A DNA stretch of 64,000 nucleotides. Source: Breoghania sp. Its GTDB lineage: Bacteria > Pseudomonadota > Alphaproteobacteria > Rhizobiales > Stappiaceae. Below are positions 26,955 through 35,318 of the stretch, one piece after another. The notes below the pieces were generated by a model. The model did no database searches. It saw only the letters and a program-made list of their open reading frames with translations, and was not told the origin of the DNA. The stretch is from the NCBI RefSeq assembly GCF_963674635.1, contig NZ_OY771475.1:1550001-1614000 (forward strand), in the 5' to 3' direction. The position numbers were made by a program, and so were the translations under genes. Each line of letters starts with the position of its first letter. Position 1 is the stretch's first letter.

Positions 26955-27221
26955 ACGATAGAGCGCCGGGGGCCAGACCAAGGGCAGACGCGTGTGGGGC
27001 CATCCTTCGGGATGCCCACTGAAGAGAAACGACAGGGCTCGTCTCGACGGAGAGGCGGCAGTCTCCCCCCTCGCCTTGCCAGCACTCGGGACGCCGAGCC
27101 CTTTGCCAAACGCCCGATTTAAGAAACTGATTCAACTCGCCGGAGAGGCGGAAGTGGCCCAATCTGCGTCAGATAAGTGATATTTGTTCCATATTACCGA
27201 TATTGATAGGGCGCGAGGGCG
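26955..27221. other. Convergent intergenic region with repeat fragments
   Basis: No gene. GTGTGGGGCCATCCTTCGGG (26992-27011) is a degenerate half of the 140-bp palindromic repeat. TTAAGAAACTGATTCA at 27119-27134 is repeated at 28179-28194 on the other side of the reductase gene. Confidence 0.5.
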
Positions 27222-28037
27222 TCAGAGATCGGCGCGTGGGTCTCTTTCGATGTCGGCCGACATGGGCATATAGAAGAGATCCGAGGCCCAGGGGGGCAGC
27301 AGCCGAGAGAGGCGGATGCCCAGCGCCAGCGGCCAGGGAAACGCACGGAATGGCAAGCCCCACTCCGCCGCACGCTTGATGATCCGCGCTGCCTTCGCCG
27401 CAGATATCTCGAAGGGCTTGGCGCCCATGTGGCGGGCCGACATGGGCGAAGTCACAAAGCCCGGACAGATGACGGTCACCCCCACCTTGAAGGGCCTGAG
27501 CCAACCGCGCAGGGATTCGCCATAGGCGATGACCGCGGCCTTGGTGGCGGAATAGGAGGGCATGTCCGGCAGGCCGCGCATGCCCGCAAGCGAGGACATC
27601 ATCACGATCCGCCCCTTGCGCCGGGCACGCATGCGTTCCACCAGACCGGAGACCGTATGCACCACCCCCTTGTAGTTCACATCGGCCAACCATTCTGCAT
27701 CCGCATCGCTCTCCCGGCTGCGATCCGGGCCGAGCCCGCAGGTAACACCGGAGTTGGCGATCAGCAGATCAACCGGATGGGCATCGTCATGGGCAGCGAG
27801 AAAAGCATGAAGCGCCTCACGGTCACGCACATCGATGCCCGCTATGGCGACCGATGCCCCCGCGCTGCGACAGACTTCCGCAAGCGGCTTCAACCGGCTT
27901 TCATCACGCGCAATCAGCGCCAGAGATACGCCCGGCGCGGCAAAAGCCTTGGCCAATTCCGTGCCGATGCCTCCGCTCGCGCCGGTTATGACGATGCTGC
28001 GATATGAGGCCATGAGATTGGGTCCATTTCTGTTCAA
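27222..28037 (-). CDS. rkpH: Short-chain dehydrogenase/reductase (RkpH-like)
   Basis: 271 residues, a classical SDR with NADP(H)-binding TGASGGIG near the N-terminus, NSG, and the Ser-Tyr-Lys triad in MMSSLAG...SYSATKAA. The C-terminal part has hydrophobic stretches (WPLALGIRLSRLLPPW) that suggest membrane association. It resembles the 3-ketosphinganine-reductase-like SDRs, and in Sinorhizobium the equivalent rkpH follows rkpG. I infer it reduces the 3-keto group of the 2-amino ketone made by the oxoamine synthase. The TTG start at 28037 has GAGGA six bases upstream; the ATG at 28013 is an alternative. Unlike rkp-1 it is on the opposite strand from the PKS. Confidence 0.88.
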   Translation of the reverse strand: MNRNGPNLMASYRSIVITGASGGIGTELAKAFAAPGVSLALIARDESRLKPLAEVCRSAGASVAIAGIDVRDREALHAFLAAHDDAHPVDLLIANSGVTCGLGPDRSRESDADAEWLADVNYKGVVHTVSGLVERMRARRKGRIVMMSSLAGMRGLPDMPSYSATKAAVIAYGESLRGWLRPFKVGVTVICPGFVTSPMSARHMGAKPFEISAAKAARIIKRAAEWGLPFRAFPWPLALGIRLSRLLPPWASDLFYMPMSADIERDPRADL

Positions 28038-28101
28038 TGTTTTCCTCGGATGGCCCGCATGTCCGCCGATCGGTTGGCAGATTGGTCCAACGCGCCTTGA
28101 G

Positions 28102-28193
28102 GAAATGATTCAACGATTGGGGAAACTGATTCCGAAAATCCACGTAAGGTCCTGTCCTACCGTACTTTTCCGAATCTCTTAAGAAACTGATTC
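28102..28193. repeat. Repeated GAAACTGATTC motif upstream of reductase gene (candidate operator array)
   Basis: GAAACTGATTC occurs at 28122-28132 and 28183-28193, with a one-base-shorter variant GAAATGATTC at 28102-28111. A fourth copy is at 27123-27133, beyond the far end of the reductase gene. The motif is an imperfect palindrome (GAA...TTC). Clustering in the 170 bp in front of the gene fits a regulator binding array. Confidence 0.5.
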
Positions 28194-28210
28194 ACTCTCC
28201 CGCCACGGAC

Positions 28211-29557
28211 TTATAGCGGCGCGCCGAGTGTGCGGGCGCGCTCCAGACGCGGCGGCGGATCGACGCGGCCCGCCGGTTCATTGAGCCTGTTTTCCAGAAT
28301 GCGGACACTCATGGCCTCAACCGCGGCACCGAGCCCATCGTAACTGTGGATGGAGCCACGCGCCTGTACGGTGCCCGCCAGCGCCGTCATGAAGGCATCG
28401 ACCAATGTGGCGTCGGGCACTTGGGGACCGTTCCAGAAATCGTCGAGCGGCTGGCTATCCGTCATCCCTTCAATATCGAAGATCGCGGGACACAGCGTCT
28501 TGACCGGAAGCCCTGCGCGCAAGGCTTCGAGGCCCGCGGAACTGTTCACGGTCACCATTCCGGCCGCGCCTTCCATCAGGCTATCCAGTCTTCCCCCGTC
28601 CACATAATCCACGCGCCAGCCAAGTCCCACTTCGCGCGCCATCTGCATGACGACACTCGGCCATTGCTCAAGGCCCGCATCGAGCGGATGGGATTTGACG
28701 ACGAGCCGGGCCTTCTTCGGCGCATGGGTCGCAAACGAGGCAAAGATCATGCTCAGCGCCTTGGACATGCCCCCATACGGCGAATGATCACGAAGCTGAA
28801 AATCGCCTTCGAGCTGCATCGGCACCACGAACCATGGCCCTGCCCCGGTCGGACAGGCACCTGCCTTGAGCGTTGCGGCAAGGGCCGCGGCGGCCTCATC
28901 GCGCTTGCGTGCGCGCAGCAACCGGAGGCCAGCAGCCACATATTCCACCACCGGATTGTAGACCGTGTGTCGCCGGTAGTGGGGATAGAGGAACCATAGC
29001 GCAACATTGGCAAGGTTATAGGCGACATCCGGCGCGGCGACGAGCCAGAAGCTGTTGTGGAATTTCGGCGTGAAGTCGATCGGATCAAGCGATGCCGCAA
29101 TCTCGCGGATCGTGTCCGGGTCATCCGGAAAATGCGAGCCGGTGGATGTCCCGTCCAGTTCGATGGTCATCCAGTCGGGACGGAGATAGCCAAGCTCGGT
29201 GGCGATCACCCGGATCCCTCGGGCGCGCGCCATCTGCCCCGCAATACGATGATAAAAGCGCCGGTCGCCATGAAGGATCACGTCGCTGACGCCCTCACGC
29301 ACCATCAGATCGTCGATGTAGCGTTCCCAGGCCTGCGGTCGTCCCCGGTAATCATACGCGCCGCGCCGATGCCAGTAGAGACTGTCTCCGATACACAGAT
29401 TGACGCGCAGCACCCGGTGTCCGGCGGCGGCGAGCGTATCGCCGATGCGCGAGAACAGGGGCGATAGCGGCCCTTGCAGAAACAAGAAGGTGCGGATTTC
29501 TTCCGCCAAGTCGTCAGCCCCATCCACTCTTGCGCCAGCATCGCACACACGAAGCAA
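28211..29557 (-). CDS. KpsS-like capsule glycosyltransferase, copy 1
   Basis: 448 residues, capsule polysaccharide biosynthesis family (PF05159 type). KpsS-like landmarks are TFLFLQGPLSPLF near the N-terminus, ELGYLRPDWMTIE, GSHFPDDPD, SHPLDAG, VNSSAGLEAL and FDIEGMTDSQPLDDFW. Enterobacterial KpsS starts the beta-Kdo linker on the lipid anchor of group 2 capsules at the cytoplasmic face. The start is uncertain: the longest frame uses a TTG without a clear ribosome site and in-frame GTG/TTG codons follow. It lies 31 bp after a paralogue. Confidence 0.83.
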   Translation of the reverse strand: MLRVCDAGARVDGADDLAEEIRTFLFLQGPLSPLFSRIGDTLAAAGHRVLRVNLCIGDSLYWHRRGAYDYRGRPQAWERYIDDLMVREGVSDVILHGDRRFYHRIAGQMARARGIRVIATELGYLRPDWMTIELDGTSTGSHFPDDPDTIREIAASLDPIDFTPKFHNSFWLVAAPDVAYNLANVALWFLYPHYRRHTVYNPVVEYVAAGLRLLRARKRDEAAAALAATLKAGACPTGAGPWFVVPMQLEGDFQLRDHSPYGGMSKALSMIFASFATHAPKKARLVVKSHPLDAGLEQWPSVVMQMAREVGLGWRVDYVDGGRLDSLMEGAAGMVTVNSSAGLEALRAGLPVKTLCPAIFDIEGMTDSQPLDDFWNGPQVPDATLVDAFMTALAGTVQARGSIHSYDGLGAAVEAMSVRILENRLNEPAGRVDPPPRLERARTLGAPL

Positions 29558-29588
29558 ACGGCACTATCGTACACCGCTCTGCCCTGCG

Positions 29589-30947
29589 CTAGGGGCTGAC
29601 CTCTTCATGTGCCACCGCAAGCCCGCCTTGCGGCAACTGACGTCCGAAACAGTCGGCCGGTTGAAGTCCCCTTCGCAAGGCATCGGCCAACCGCGGCGGT
29701 GTTGGAACGTAGGCGCCGGGCTGATTGACCGTCCCGCGTGCAATGCGATCCGCTGCGGCCTTCGCTCCCGCCTGCTTGCCTTCGCGAGAATAGAAATTTC
29801 CGCGCACCTGGATCGTGTTCGCCATCACCGTGATCAAATCCTGAACAAGCTCCGGGTCCGGCTTTTCCGCCTTGGTCCAGAAAGCATCGAGCGGCCCCTG
29901 AAAGGTCAGGCCCGGCATGTCATAGACCGCGAAACCGAGTGTCTTGATCGGACACCCGGCCTTCATCGCATGAATTCCGACAGTGGAGTTGATCAGCACC
30001 GTGCCGCGGGCATGGAGAAGCTGCTCGCGCAGGTCGCCCGCCCGCACGAAGCGGACGCGGTCGCTCACGCCATAGCGCCGGGCCAGCCGGGCGATCCGCG
30101 ACTTCCAGTGCGTCATGGCGTTGTCGAGCGGGTGCTGCTTGAAGAACAGAACCGTGTCCTTGGGAGCGCGGGTCGCAAACGAACGGATCACCAGCTTGAC
30201 GGCTTCGGCCTGTCGCTTGAAAGGCGAGTTGGCGCGAAGCTGGTAGTCGGCGTCGATCTGGAGCGGAAAGAAATAGAACGGTTGCCCGGCATCCACCAGA
30301 TCCTTGAGCACCGCGTGCGAGTGCTTCCTGTTGCGCCTGGTGGAGAAGATGCGCGGGAGATGACTGATATACTCAACAACCGGGTTGTAGAGCCGGTCGG
30401 CGCAATAGAACGGATAGGGCCCCCGCCCGAAATAGGCGAAGAGGTTGTAGACCACCTCGCAGAAGGCTTCCTTGGCATGGGGATAGGTGTAGAGGGCGCC
30501 CGGCTGCGGCGGCGTCATGTTGCGCGCAAGGGCGCGGATCTCGTCGGGATCGTTTGGGAAATGCGAATAGGCGGACATGCCGTCGCGCTCCAGCGTGATC
30601 CAGTCCGGCCTCAGATAACCGAATTCCAGAGCCGTGACGGCTACGCCGGCCTCACGTCCCACCTCCCCCGCGATCACATGATACGGCAATCGGTCGGCGT
30701 AGTAGACGATGTCTGTCACGCCGTGAATGGCGATGAACTTGGTGAGGTAGGAGCGCCAGTCGCGCAGACGCCCACGATAATTTACGGCACCACGCCGCCA
30801 CCAGAACAGCCAATCCCCAAGATTGAGGTTTATTCGAAGAACCGAATGCCCTTGTTGCTCAAGCTCTCCCGCCAAGTCGCGCAGGAAAAACGAGGGCGGC
30901 CCCTGAAGCAGCAGCACTGTTCGTGGCTTCGTTTCTCTGACGTCCAT
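29589..30947 (-). CDS. kpsS: KpsS-like capsule glycosyltransferase, copy 2 (RkpJ-like)
   Basis: 452 residues, same family as its downstream neighbour and clearly a duplicate: TVLLLQGPPSFFLRDLAGE, EFGYLRPDWITLE, SAYSHFPNDPD, KQHPLDNA, LINSTVGIHAM and YDMPGLTFQGPLDAFW. The last motif is nearer to enterobacterial KpsS than copy 1. Predicted to be a cytoplasmic Kdo transferase acting on the capsule lipid acceptor. The ATG at 30947 is preferred to the TTG just before it. It is the third or fourth gene of the leftward capsule set. Confidence 0.86.
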   Translation of the reverse strand: MDVRETKPRTVLLLQGPPSFFLRDLAGELEQQGHSVLRINLNLGDWLFWWRRGAVNYRGRLRDWRSYLTKFIAIHGVTDIVYYADRLPYHVIAGEVGREAGVAVTALEFGYLRPDWITLERDGMSAYSHFPNDPDEIRALARNMTPPQPGALYTYPHAKEAFCEVVYNLFAYFGRGPYPFYCADRLYNPVVEYISHLPRIFSTRRNRKHSHAVLKDLVDAGQPFYFFPLQIDADYQLRANSPFKRQAEAVKLVIRSFATRAPKDTVLFFKQHPLDNAMTHWKSRIARLARRYGVSDRVRFVRAGDLREQLLHARGTVLINSTVGIHAMKAGCPIKTLGFAVYDMPGLTFQGPLDAFWTKAEKPDPELVQDLITVMANTIQVRGNFYSREGKQAGAKAAADRIARGTVNQPGAYVPTPPRLADALRRGLQPADCFGRQLPQGGLAVAHEEVSP

Positions 30948-31101
30948 CAATCCGCAGTCTTCTTTAAATCCCGGAGCGATTACCCCGGCCCGGACGCAAA
31001 CGCCCCTTTTGCGCCCCAGTGTATCAGACCCTTAAAAAACGCCTGCCATGATGCTCGGCCAACGGCTCGGGCCACATGGCAGGGGAACACTGTCCATCAG
31101 A

Positions 31102-32238
31102 TCATTTGTCCAGATCATCCGCGATGAGCTGCGAGGACCTCGCTGCAGCCAGGGCAGGCTGGATGATACGCAGGAACTTGCCCAACTCGGCGGTCGGATG
31201 GTTCGCGACATAGATCATGTCCTTGTCGCGCATGTGGAAATAACGCGCCACAAACCAAGCCTTGGCATCCCGCAGGTTCAGGCGGTAGATCACCGGAACC
31301 GGGAAATCGCTCAGCTTGTGCTGATCCTTCGGCGACAAGCGCGCCACCACTTCAGGTTCTTCAAAACGGAACAGGAAGACGGCGCTTGCATCCGCCGACA
31401 GATCATTGAGGCCGCCGACAAGCGCCAGCGCTTCGGCCATGGTCACCGTCTCGGTCGGGAAATGCTTGAGCGTCGTCTGCTTGACGGCGCCGAATGCGGT
31501 GAAACTGCGCGGCTTGGTCGTCAACAGGATATTGTCGCCCTTCACGAGGCGGACATTGTTGCGCGGCTGGTCGATCAGATCTGCCAGAAGCGTGCTGGCC
31601 TTGCGATCGCCGCGCTTGAGGGTAACCTCTGTCTCGTAGGCCTTGCCCCGTGCGCCGCCGGCTTCGGCGACAAGATCAAGCAGCCGCGTACCGGCCACGG
31701 AAATCGGATATTTGCCGGCCTTGTTCACATCCCCGACGACCACGGCGCTGTTGGTCTGATTGCCGGTGACAATGATCTGGACCTGCGGCTTCACCGCCTT
31801 GCCCACAAGTGCCTGCTCGACTGTTTCGCGCACGGCCTCAACGGAAAGCCCCGCGGCGCGTATGCGACCGGCGTAAGGCACGAAGATACGCCCGGTATCA
31901 TCCACGCTGGTCTGCACGGTGGTCTTCTTGCCGTAGGACGTCGAGAAAATGCCCTTTTCGTCGGCTTCCCAGATATTGACGGACAGGACATCGCCCACGC
32001 CAATGCGCTGGCGCGGCTCTGTGCCCTTGATCCCGAAATAGTCCGCAAAACGGGTCGGCGTGAAGCGCCCCGCGATCTCGGCAACTTCCGGCGTTAGCTT
32101 GAAATTGAAGTAATCCTGGGAGTTGAGGCCGCCCTCTATGTCGCTCGCGCTCAACTCAGAGCTGGAGGGACCGCTGCCCGGCAGGGCCGCACAGCCCGCC
32201 AGCAAAGCTGCCACAAAGATCGCACTGACAGATTTCAT
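31102..32238 (-). CDS. Outer-membrane polysaccharide export lipoprotein (OPX, BexD/CtrA type)
   Basis: 378 residues from the ATG at 32238, which gives a clean lipoprotein signal (MKSVSAIFVAALLAGC); the longer start at 32280 would bury it. A polysaccharide-export (PES) domain includes RIGVGDVLSVNIW and DDTGRIFVPYAGRI, followed by soluble ligand-binding beta-grasp repeats (GDVNKAGKYPI, FGAVKQTTLKHF). It forms the outer-membrane pore for capsule in ABC-dependent systems. Length matches BexD/CtrA (about 390) rather than KpsD (about 560). A long perfect inverted repeat lies 95 bp upstream. Confidence 0.88.
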   Translation of the reverse strand: MKSVSAIFVAALLAGCAALPGSGPSSSELSASDIEGGLNSQDYFNFKLTPEVAEIAGRFTPTRFADYFGIKGTEPRQRIGVGDVLSVNIWEADEKGIFSTSYGKKTTVQTSVDDTGRIFVPYAGRIRAAGLSVEAVRETVEQALVGKAVKPQVQIIVTGNQTNSAVVVGDVNKAGKYPISVAGTRLLDLVAEAGGARGKAYETEVTLKRGDRKASTLLADLIDQPRNNVRLVKGDNILLTTKPRSFTAFGAVKQTTLKHFPTETVTMAEALALVGGLNDLSADASAVFLFRFEEPEVVARLSPKDQHKLSDFPVPVIYRLNLRDAKAWFVARYFHMRDKDMIYVANHPTAELGKFLRIIQPALAAARSSQLIADDLDK

Positions 32239-32616
32239 CGCACTCAAGACTACTCGCCCCTTTATCAGCCCGAATCTCATAGCAGTTGTCGCAGCTTAAT
32301 GACATGAAGGAAGCAGTGCCGGGGGGCCTACGTCAAATTCTGTTGCTGTCCGGCAACAGAATTTGAACGTTCAACACGCCGTCCATCACAACCAGAGAGG
32401 CAACACGTCCTTCAGGAGCTGCGCGACATTCAGCGGATGCGCTCACCGTGAGGGCGCGCAACCTTGATCCAAAGACCGCGTCCACCGTTAAACTTCGATT
32501 AAATCTGCAACAATCAAGACTCTTCGCTTCAAAGCCACCACGATGGACGCAAGCGGGTTCCGGCTCCTTGCAACCAGTCGCACTATCCCGAATCCACACA
32601 TTGCTGGAACTTACTA
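32239..32616. other. Gap between kpsE-like and OPX genes
   Basis: 378 bp inside the leftward capsule set with no gene. It holds the 14-bp inverted repeat at 32333-32366, so OPX and the KpsS genes probably have their own promoter or the kpsT-kpsE transcript ends here. Confidence 0.5.
32333..32366. repeat. Perfect 14-bp inverted repeat
   Basis: TCAAATTCTGTTGC (32333-32346) and GCAACAGAATTTGA (32353-32366) are exact reverse complements around a six-base loop TGTCCG. Pairing continues to ACGT on both sides with one bulge. It has no T-run on either strand, so it may be an operator, a processing hairpin or a transcript end in the capsule operon. Confidence 0.8.
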
Positions 32617-33966
32617 TCACGCCATGTGATCGCGAACACTTGCGACAATAAGACCGGATATCGCCCAGAAAAGGAACGCCGCCGCGAGCACCGTGATGGT
32701 CCAGCGCAGGCCCTGCGGATAGGATGCGAGATCCGGCAGCCTCGGCTGCACGAAAACCGCCAGATAGCGATTCTGACTGACCGCTTCCAGCCGTGCCTTT
32801 TCCAGGGACGCGAGTGAGGAGACATAAGCCCGTTCCGCAAATTCGCGTTCAGTCTCGAGCTCTTCGTACTGCGACAACTGCTGATTCAGGGTGCCTTCGC
32901 CTTTGCCATCGGTCTGGTTCGTCTGGTAACGAACGGCATTGATCTGCTTGGCGACGGCCTGGATCTGCGACTCGATCGATGTCAGCCGAGGCGAATTCGG
33001 GCTCATGGACACAACCGCGGATCGCTCGGTTTCCAGCATCGCCCGCTGACCTTCCAGCTCCGCAATGATCTTTTCGCGGGCCTTCGCGGTTTCAACCGGG
33101 TTTAACCGGCGCTCTTCGCCTCGAAACCGAGCGACAGCCCGCCTGGACAGTCGCAACCGGTTTTCCGCGCGCGCGACTTCGCTTTCGGCTTCCGAGACCG
33201 CATCTTCACGCGCCCGTCTGGACAGGTCGTTCACGAGAGCTTCGCTGAATCCGATCACTTTCTGGGCAACGACAACGGAATCTTTGGGACGAAATGCGCG
33301 CACGGTCAGCGTGATGATGCCGGAATACTTGTCGAACTCCGTGGTCACCATCGTGCGCCAGTACTCCACGAGATCCTCGATCGGCGCTTCGCGATCAACA
33401 GAGGCGAAGAAATCCGCCTCCGGTCGCGCATAGAGATGCCGCAGGTTCAGATCTTCATCGATCTTTCCGACCAGATCGCGCGAACCGATGAAGTTCTCGA
33501 CGATATAGCTGTCGGACGTACTTGGAGCGGATCCCGTTATGCCGCTGAGCAGCGTCAGCCCATCCATGGATCCGCCGCCGGTTTCCTTCGAGCGAACGGC
33601 AAATTGGGCTTCGACCGCGTACTGATCGGAGGCTATGAACGCGAAATAGAGCCCGGTCACGAGCGTCGGCAGCAGCACCAACAGCACGAACGATATCTTG
33701 CCGATGCCGAAAGACCTGGCTTGAGCGATCAGAGAATGACGCGCCGAGTGCGCGGCGCGCGCGCGCGCATGATCCGGATAGCCGCCATGGCCGGGCTGCG
33801 CGATCGGCTTGCCGGCGCCGCGCCCTTCGGGCAAACGCACCACGGTGGGTTCTGGCGCCTCGCTCACAAGCCTCGCTCCGCCTTGCTGCATCTGAACGCC
33901 GCCGGCCGCACCTGCCTGCGCCCCCGGCTCACGTCGTGAATCCGGTGTCTTGGGACTATCTTGCAT
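32617..33966 (-). CDS. kpsE: Capsule export inner-membrane protein, KpsE/RkpR type (PCP)
   Basis: 449 residues. A polar cytoplasmic N-terminus of about 85 residues precedes the first membrane helix (ISFVLLVLLPTLVTGLYFAF). A periplasmic section with long coiled coils (about residues 230-390) and a final helix (TITVLAAAFLFWAISGLIV) near the C-terminus complete the polysaccharide co-polymerase layout. It bridges the ABC exporter and the OPX pore across the periplasm. Its ATG overlaps the kpsT stop by one base, so the two are co-translated. The long N-terminal tail, rich in Gly, Ala and Arg, is more than KpsE of Escherichia carries. Confidence 0.88.
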   Translation of the reverse strand: MQDSPKTPDSRREPGAQAGAAGGVQMQQGGARLVSEAPEPTVVRLPEGRGAGKPIAQPGHGGYPDHARARAAHSARHSLIAQARSFGIGKISFVLLVLLPTLVTGLYFAFIASDQYAVEAQFAVRSKETGGGSMDGLTLLSGITGSAPSTSDSYIVENFIGSRDLVGKIDEDLNLRHLYARPEADFFASVDREAPIEDLVEYWRTMVTTEFDKYSGIITLTVRAFRPKDSVVVAQKVIGFSEALVNDLSRRAREDAVSEAESEVARAENRLRLSRRAVARFRGEERRLNPVETAKAREKIIAELEGQRAMLETERSAVVSMSPNSPRLTSIESQIQAVAKQINAVRYQTNQTDGKGEGTLNQQLSQYEELETEREFAERAYVSSLASLEKARLEAVSQNRYLAVFVQPRLPDLASYPQGLRWTITVLAAAFLFWAISGLIVASVRDHMA

Positions 33967-34766
33967 TACGCAAGCTCTCGATAGATTTCAGTCGCCTCGT
34001 CAATCGAATCATAGAAGCTGAGTTTCCCATTCTTCAAAATTGCTGCCATGTCGCAAAAACTCTTAACTGTTGCCGCCTGGTGAGAAACCATTATCACGTC
34101 TGCATTGTTCAGGCGCTGATCAAAGGCGTCTTTGCATTTTTGGCGAAAACGCGCATCGCCGACGGCCGTCAATTCATCGATGAGGTAACAATCGAACTGA
34201 ATCGCCATACTCAGCCCGAAATTTACTTTCGCCCGCATGCCGGACGACAGCGTCCGCACCGGCATGTCGAAATAGGAGCCGATATCAGCGAATTCGCGCA
34301 CCGTCTCCTCCACCATCCGCGGGTCGCTATTGTAGATTCGGGCAATGAAGCGTGAGTTTTCCATTGCGCTCAGGGCCGGATGAACCCCGGCACCCAGGCC
34401 GAGAGGCCATGAAATGCGGGTCTTGCGCCTCACCGTGCCGGAGGTTGGCGCTTCTGAACCGGCGATGAGCCGCATAAGGGTGGATTTGCCCGCGCCGTTC
34501 TTTCCCAGGATCGCGATATTTCGGCCACGGGGGAAATCGATTGAGATGCTGTCGAGCACACAATGATCGCCGGTCTTGACGCGGTAGTACTTCGACACAT
34601 TGTCGAAATGCAGATGATGGCTCGCGACCTCCGACGCGGCAGTCGCACCTCTGCGATTATCGATCAGAGTGCTCGTGACACGACGCAGAATCGACCTGCC
34701 CATGTTGCGGCGCAATCCGGTCCCGTCTTGCGCTTCCCCGCTCCGGCTCAATTGGCCTATTCTCAC
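33966..34766 (-). CDS. kpsT: Capsule ABC exporter ATPase, KpsT/RkpS type
   Basis: 266 residues. The KpsT-like core begins near residue 50 (HLHFDNVSKYYRV), with Walker A LGKNGAGKS at about 88-96, LSSGMRAKVNFGLSM as signature region and DCYLIDELTAVGD as Walker B. It supplies energy for moving lipid-linked capsule across the inner membrane. The GTG start at 34766 follows GGAGGGG by a good distance, so the basic 48-residue N-terminal extension looks genuine, making it longer than the usual about 220 residues. The partner permease KpsM is not adjacent or anywhere in the window. Confidence 0.9.
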   Translation of the reverse strand: MRIGQLSRSGEAQDGTGLRRNMGRSILRRVTSTLIDNRRGATAASEVASHHLHFDNVSKYYRVKTGDHCVLDSISIDFPRGRNIAILGKNGAGKSTLMRLIAGSEAPTSGTVRRKTRISWPLGLGAGVHPALSAMENSRFIARIYNSDPRMVEETVREFADIGSYFDMPVRTLSSGMRAKVNFGLSMAIQFDCYLIDELTAVGDARFRQKCKDAFDQRLNNADVIMVSHQAATVKSFCDMAAILKNGKLSFYDSIDEATEIYRELA

Positions 34767-35012
34767 TTAACCCCTCCGCCGACTTCGAGCATCATCCTGC
34801 ATCTCCACGAGATCGCTTTCGCCACTTGCCAGATTCTGCCTGCCGCCGGAATGCACGAGAAACGTGCCCTCCTTGCCCTCAGATATCGAGGACACCCTGT
34901 TCATCTTGACTGCCTGTTTGAATTCTCCAGGCTTTTTTCCGTGCCGTGTACGCTGCATCCGTCCCGTTGAAGCCCTGTCCATCCCAGAACCGGCCTCACA
35001 TGCAACCAACAT
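34767..35012 (-). CDS. Small hypothetical frame before kpsT
   Basis: 81 codons, ATG at 35012, ending directly at the GTG of kpsT; the ribosome site of kpsT lies in its last codons. The product is polar and matches nothing I recognise; no membrane segment, so it is not a remnant of KpsM. It might be a leader translated to couple kpsT, or chance. Confidence 0.25.
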   Translation of the reverse strand: MLVACEAGSGMDRASTGRMQRTRHGKKPGEFKQAVKMNRVSSISEGKEGTFLVHSGGRQNLASGESDLVEMQDDARSRRRG

Positions 35013-35318
35013 CGAAGCGCTACAGAGATAACACTTTCGACACTTTATCGTAACAAAGCACGAGAGCTTTGGGACATTTTATCACAACCGGCACTTCAAA
35101 AGAACGCCCGGCAAAGACCGGACCCTTTGCTTTTAGCCAAAACGTGCAAGTTCCACCGGCTGAACGAGCCTGCCGATACGCCGGGGAAAATGACATAACA
35201 GCTCATAAATTCAAAATGTGATTTTCGAAATGGAAACGCTCGGGTGACCGAGTCTCCCGAGCGCTTCTCTGCAGGTCCTTTCCAAAGCCGCACAAAACCG
35301 ACTGCGGCTCAGCTCAGT
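35013..35318. other. Intergenic region upstream of capsule export genes
   Basis: Three hundred bases with no gene, between the TRAP dctM stop and the kps set. The part near 35030-35090 is AT-rich and holds the direct repeats given separately, so the kpsT-kpsE promoter is probably here. Confidence 0.45.
35039..35088. promoter_or_regulatory. Direct repeats upstream of kpsT (candidate operator)
   Basis: GACACTTTATCGTAAC (35039-35054) and GACATTTTATCACAAC (35073-35088) match at 13 of 16 bases and start 34 bp apart, about three helical turns. Between them is the small inverted repeat AAAGC-ACGAGA-GCTTT. The arrangement fits binding of a dimeric regulator on one face of the DNA. Confidence 0.4.
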
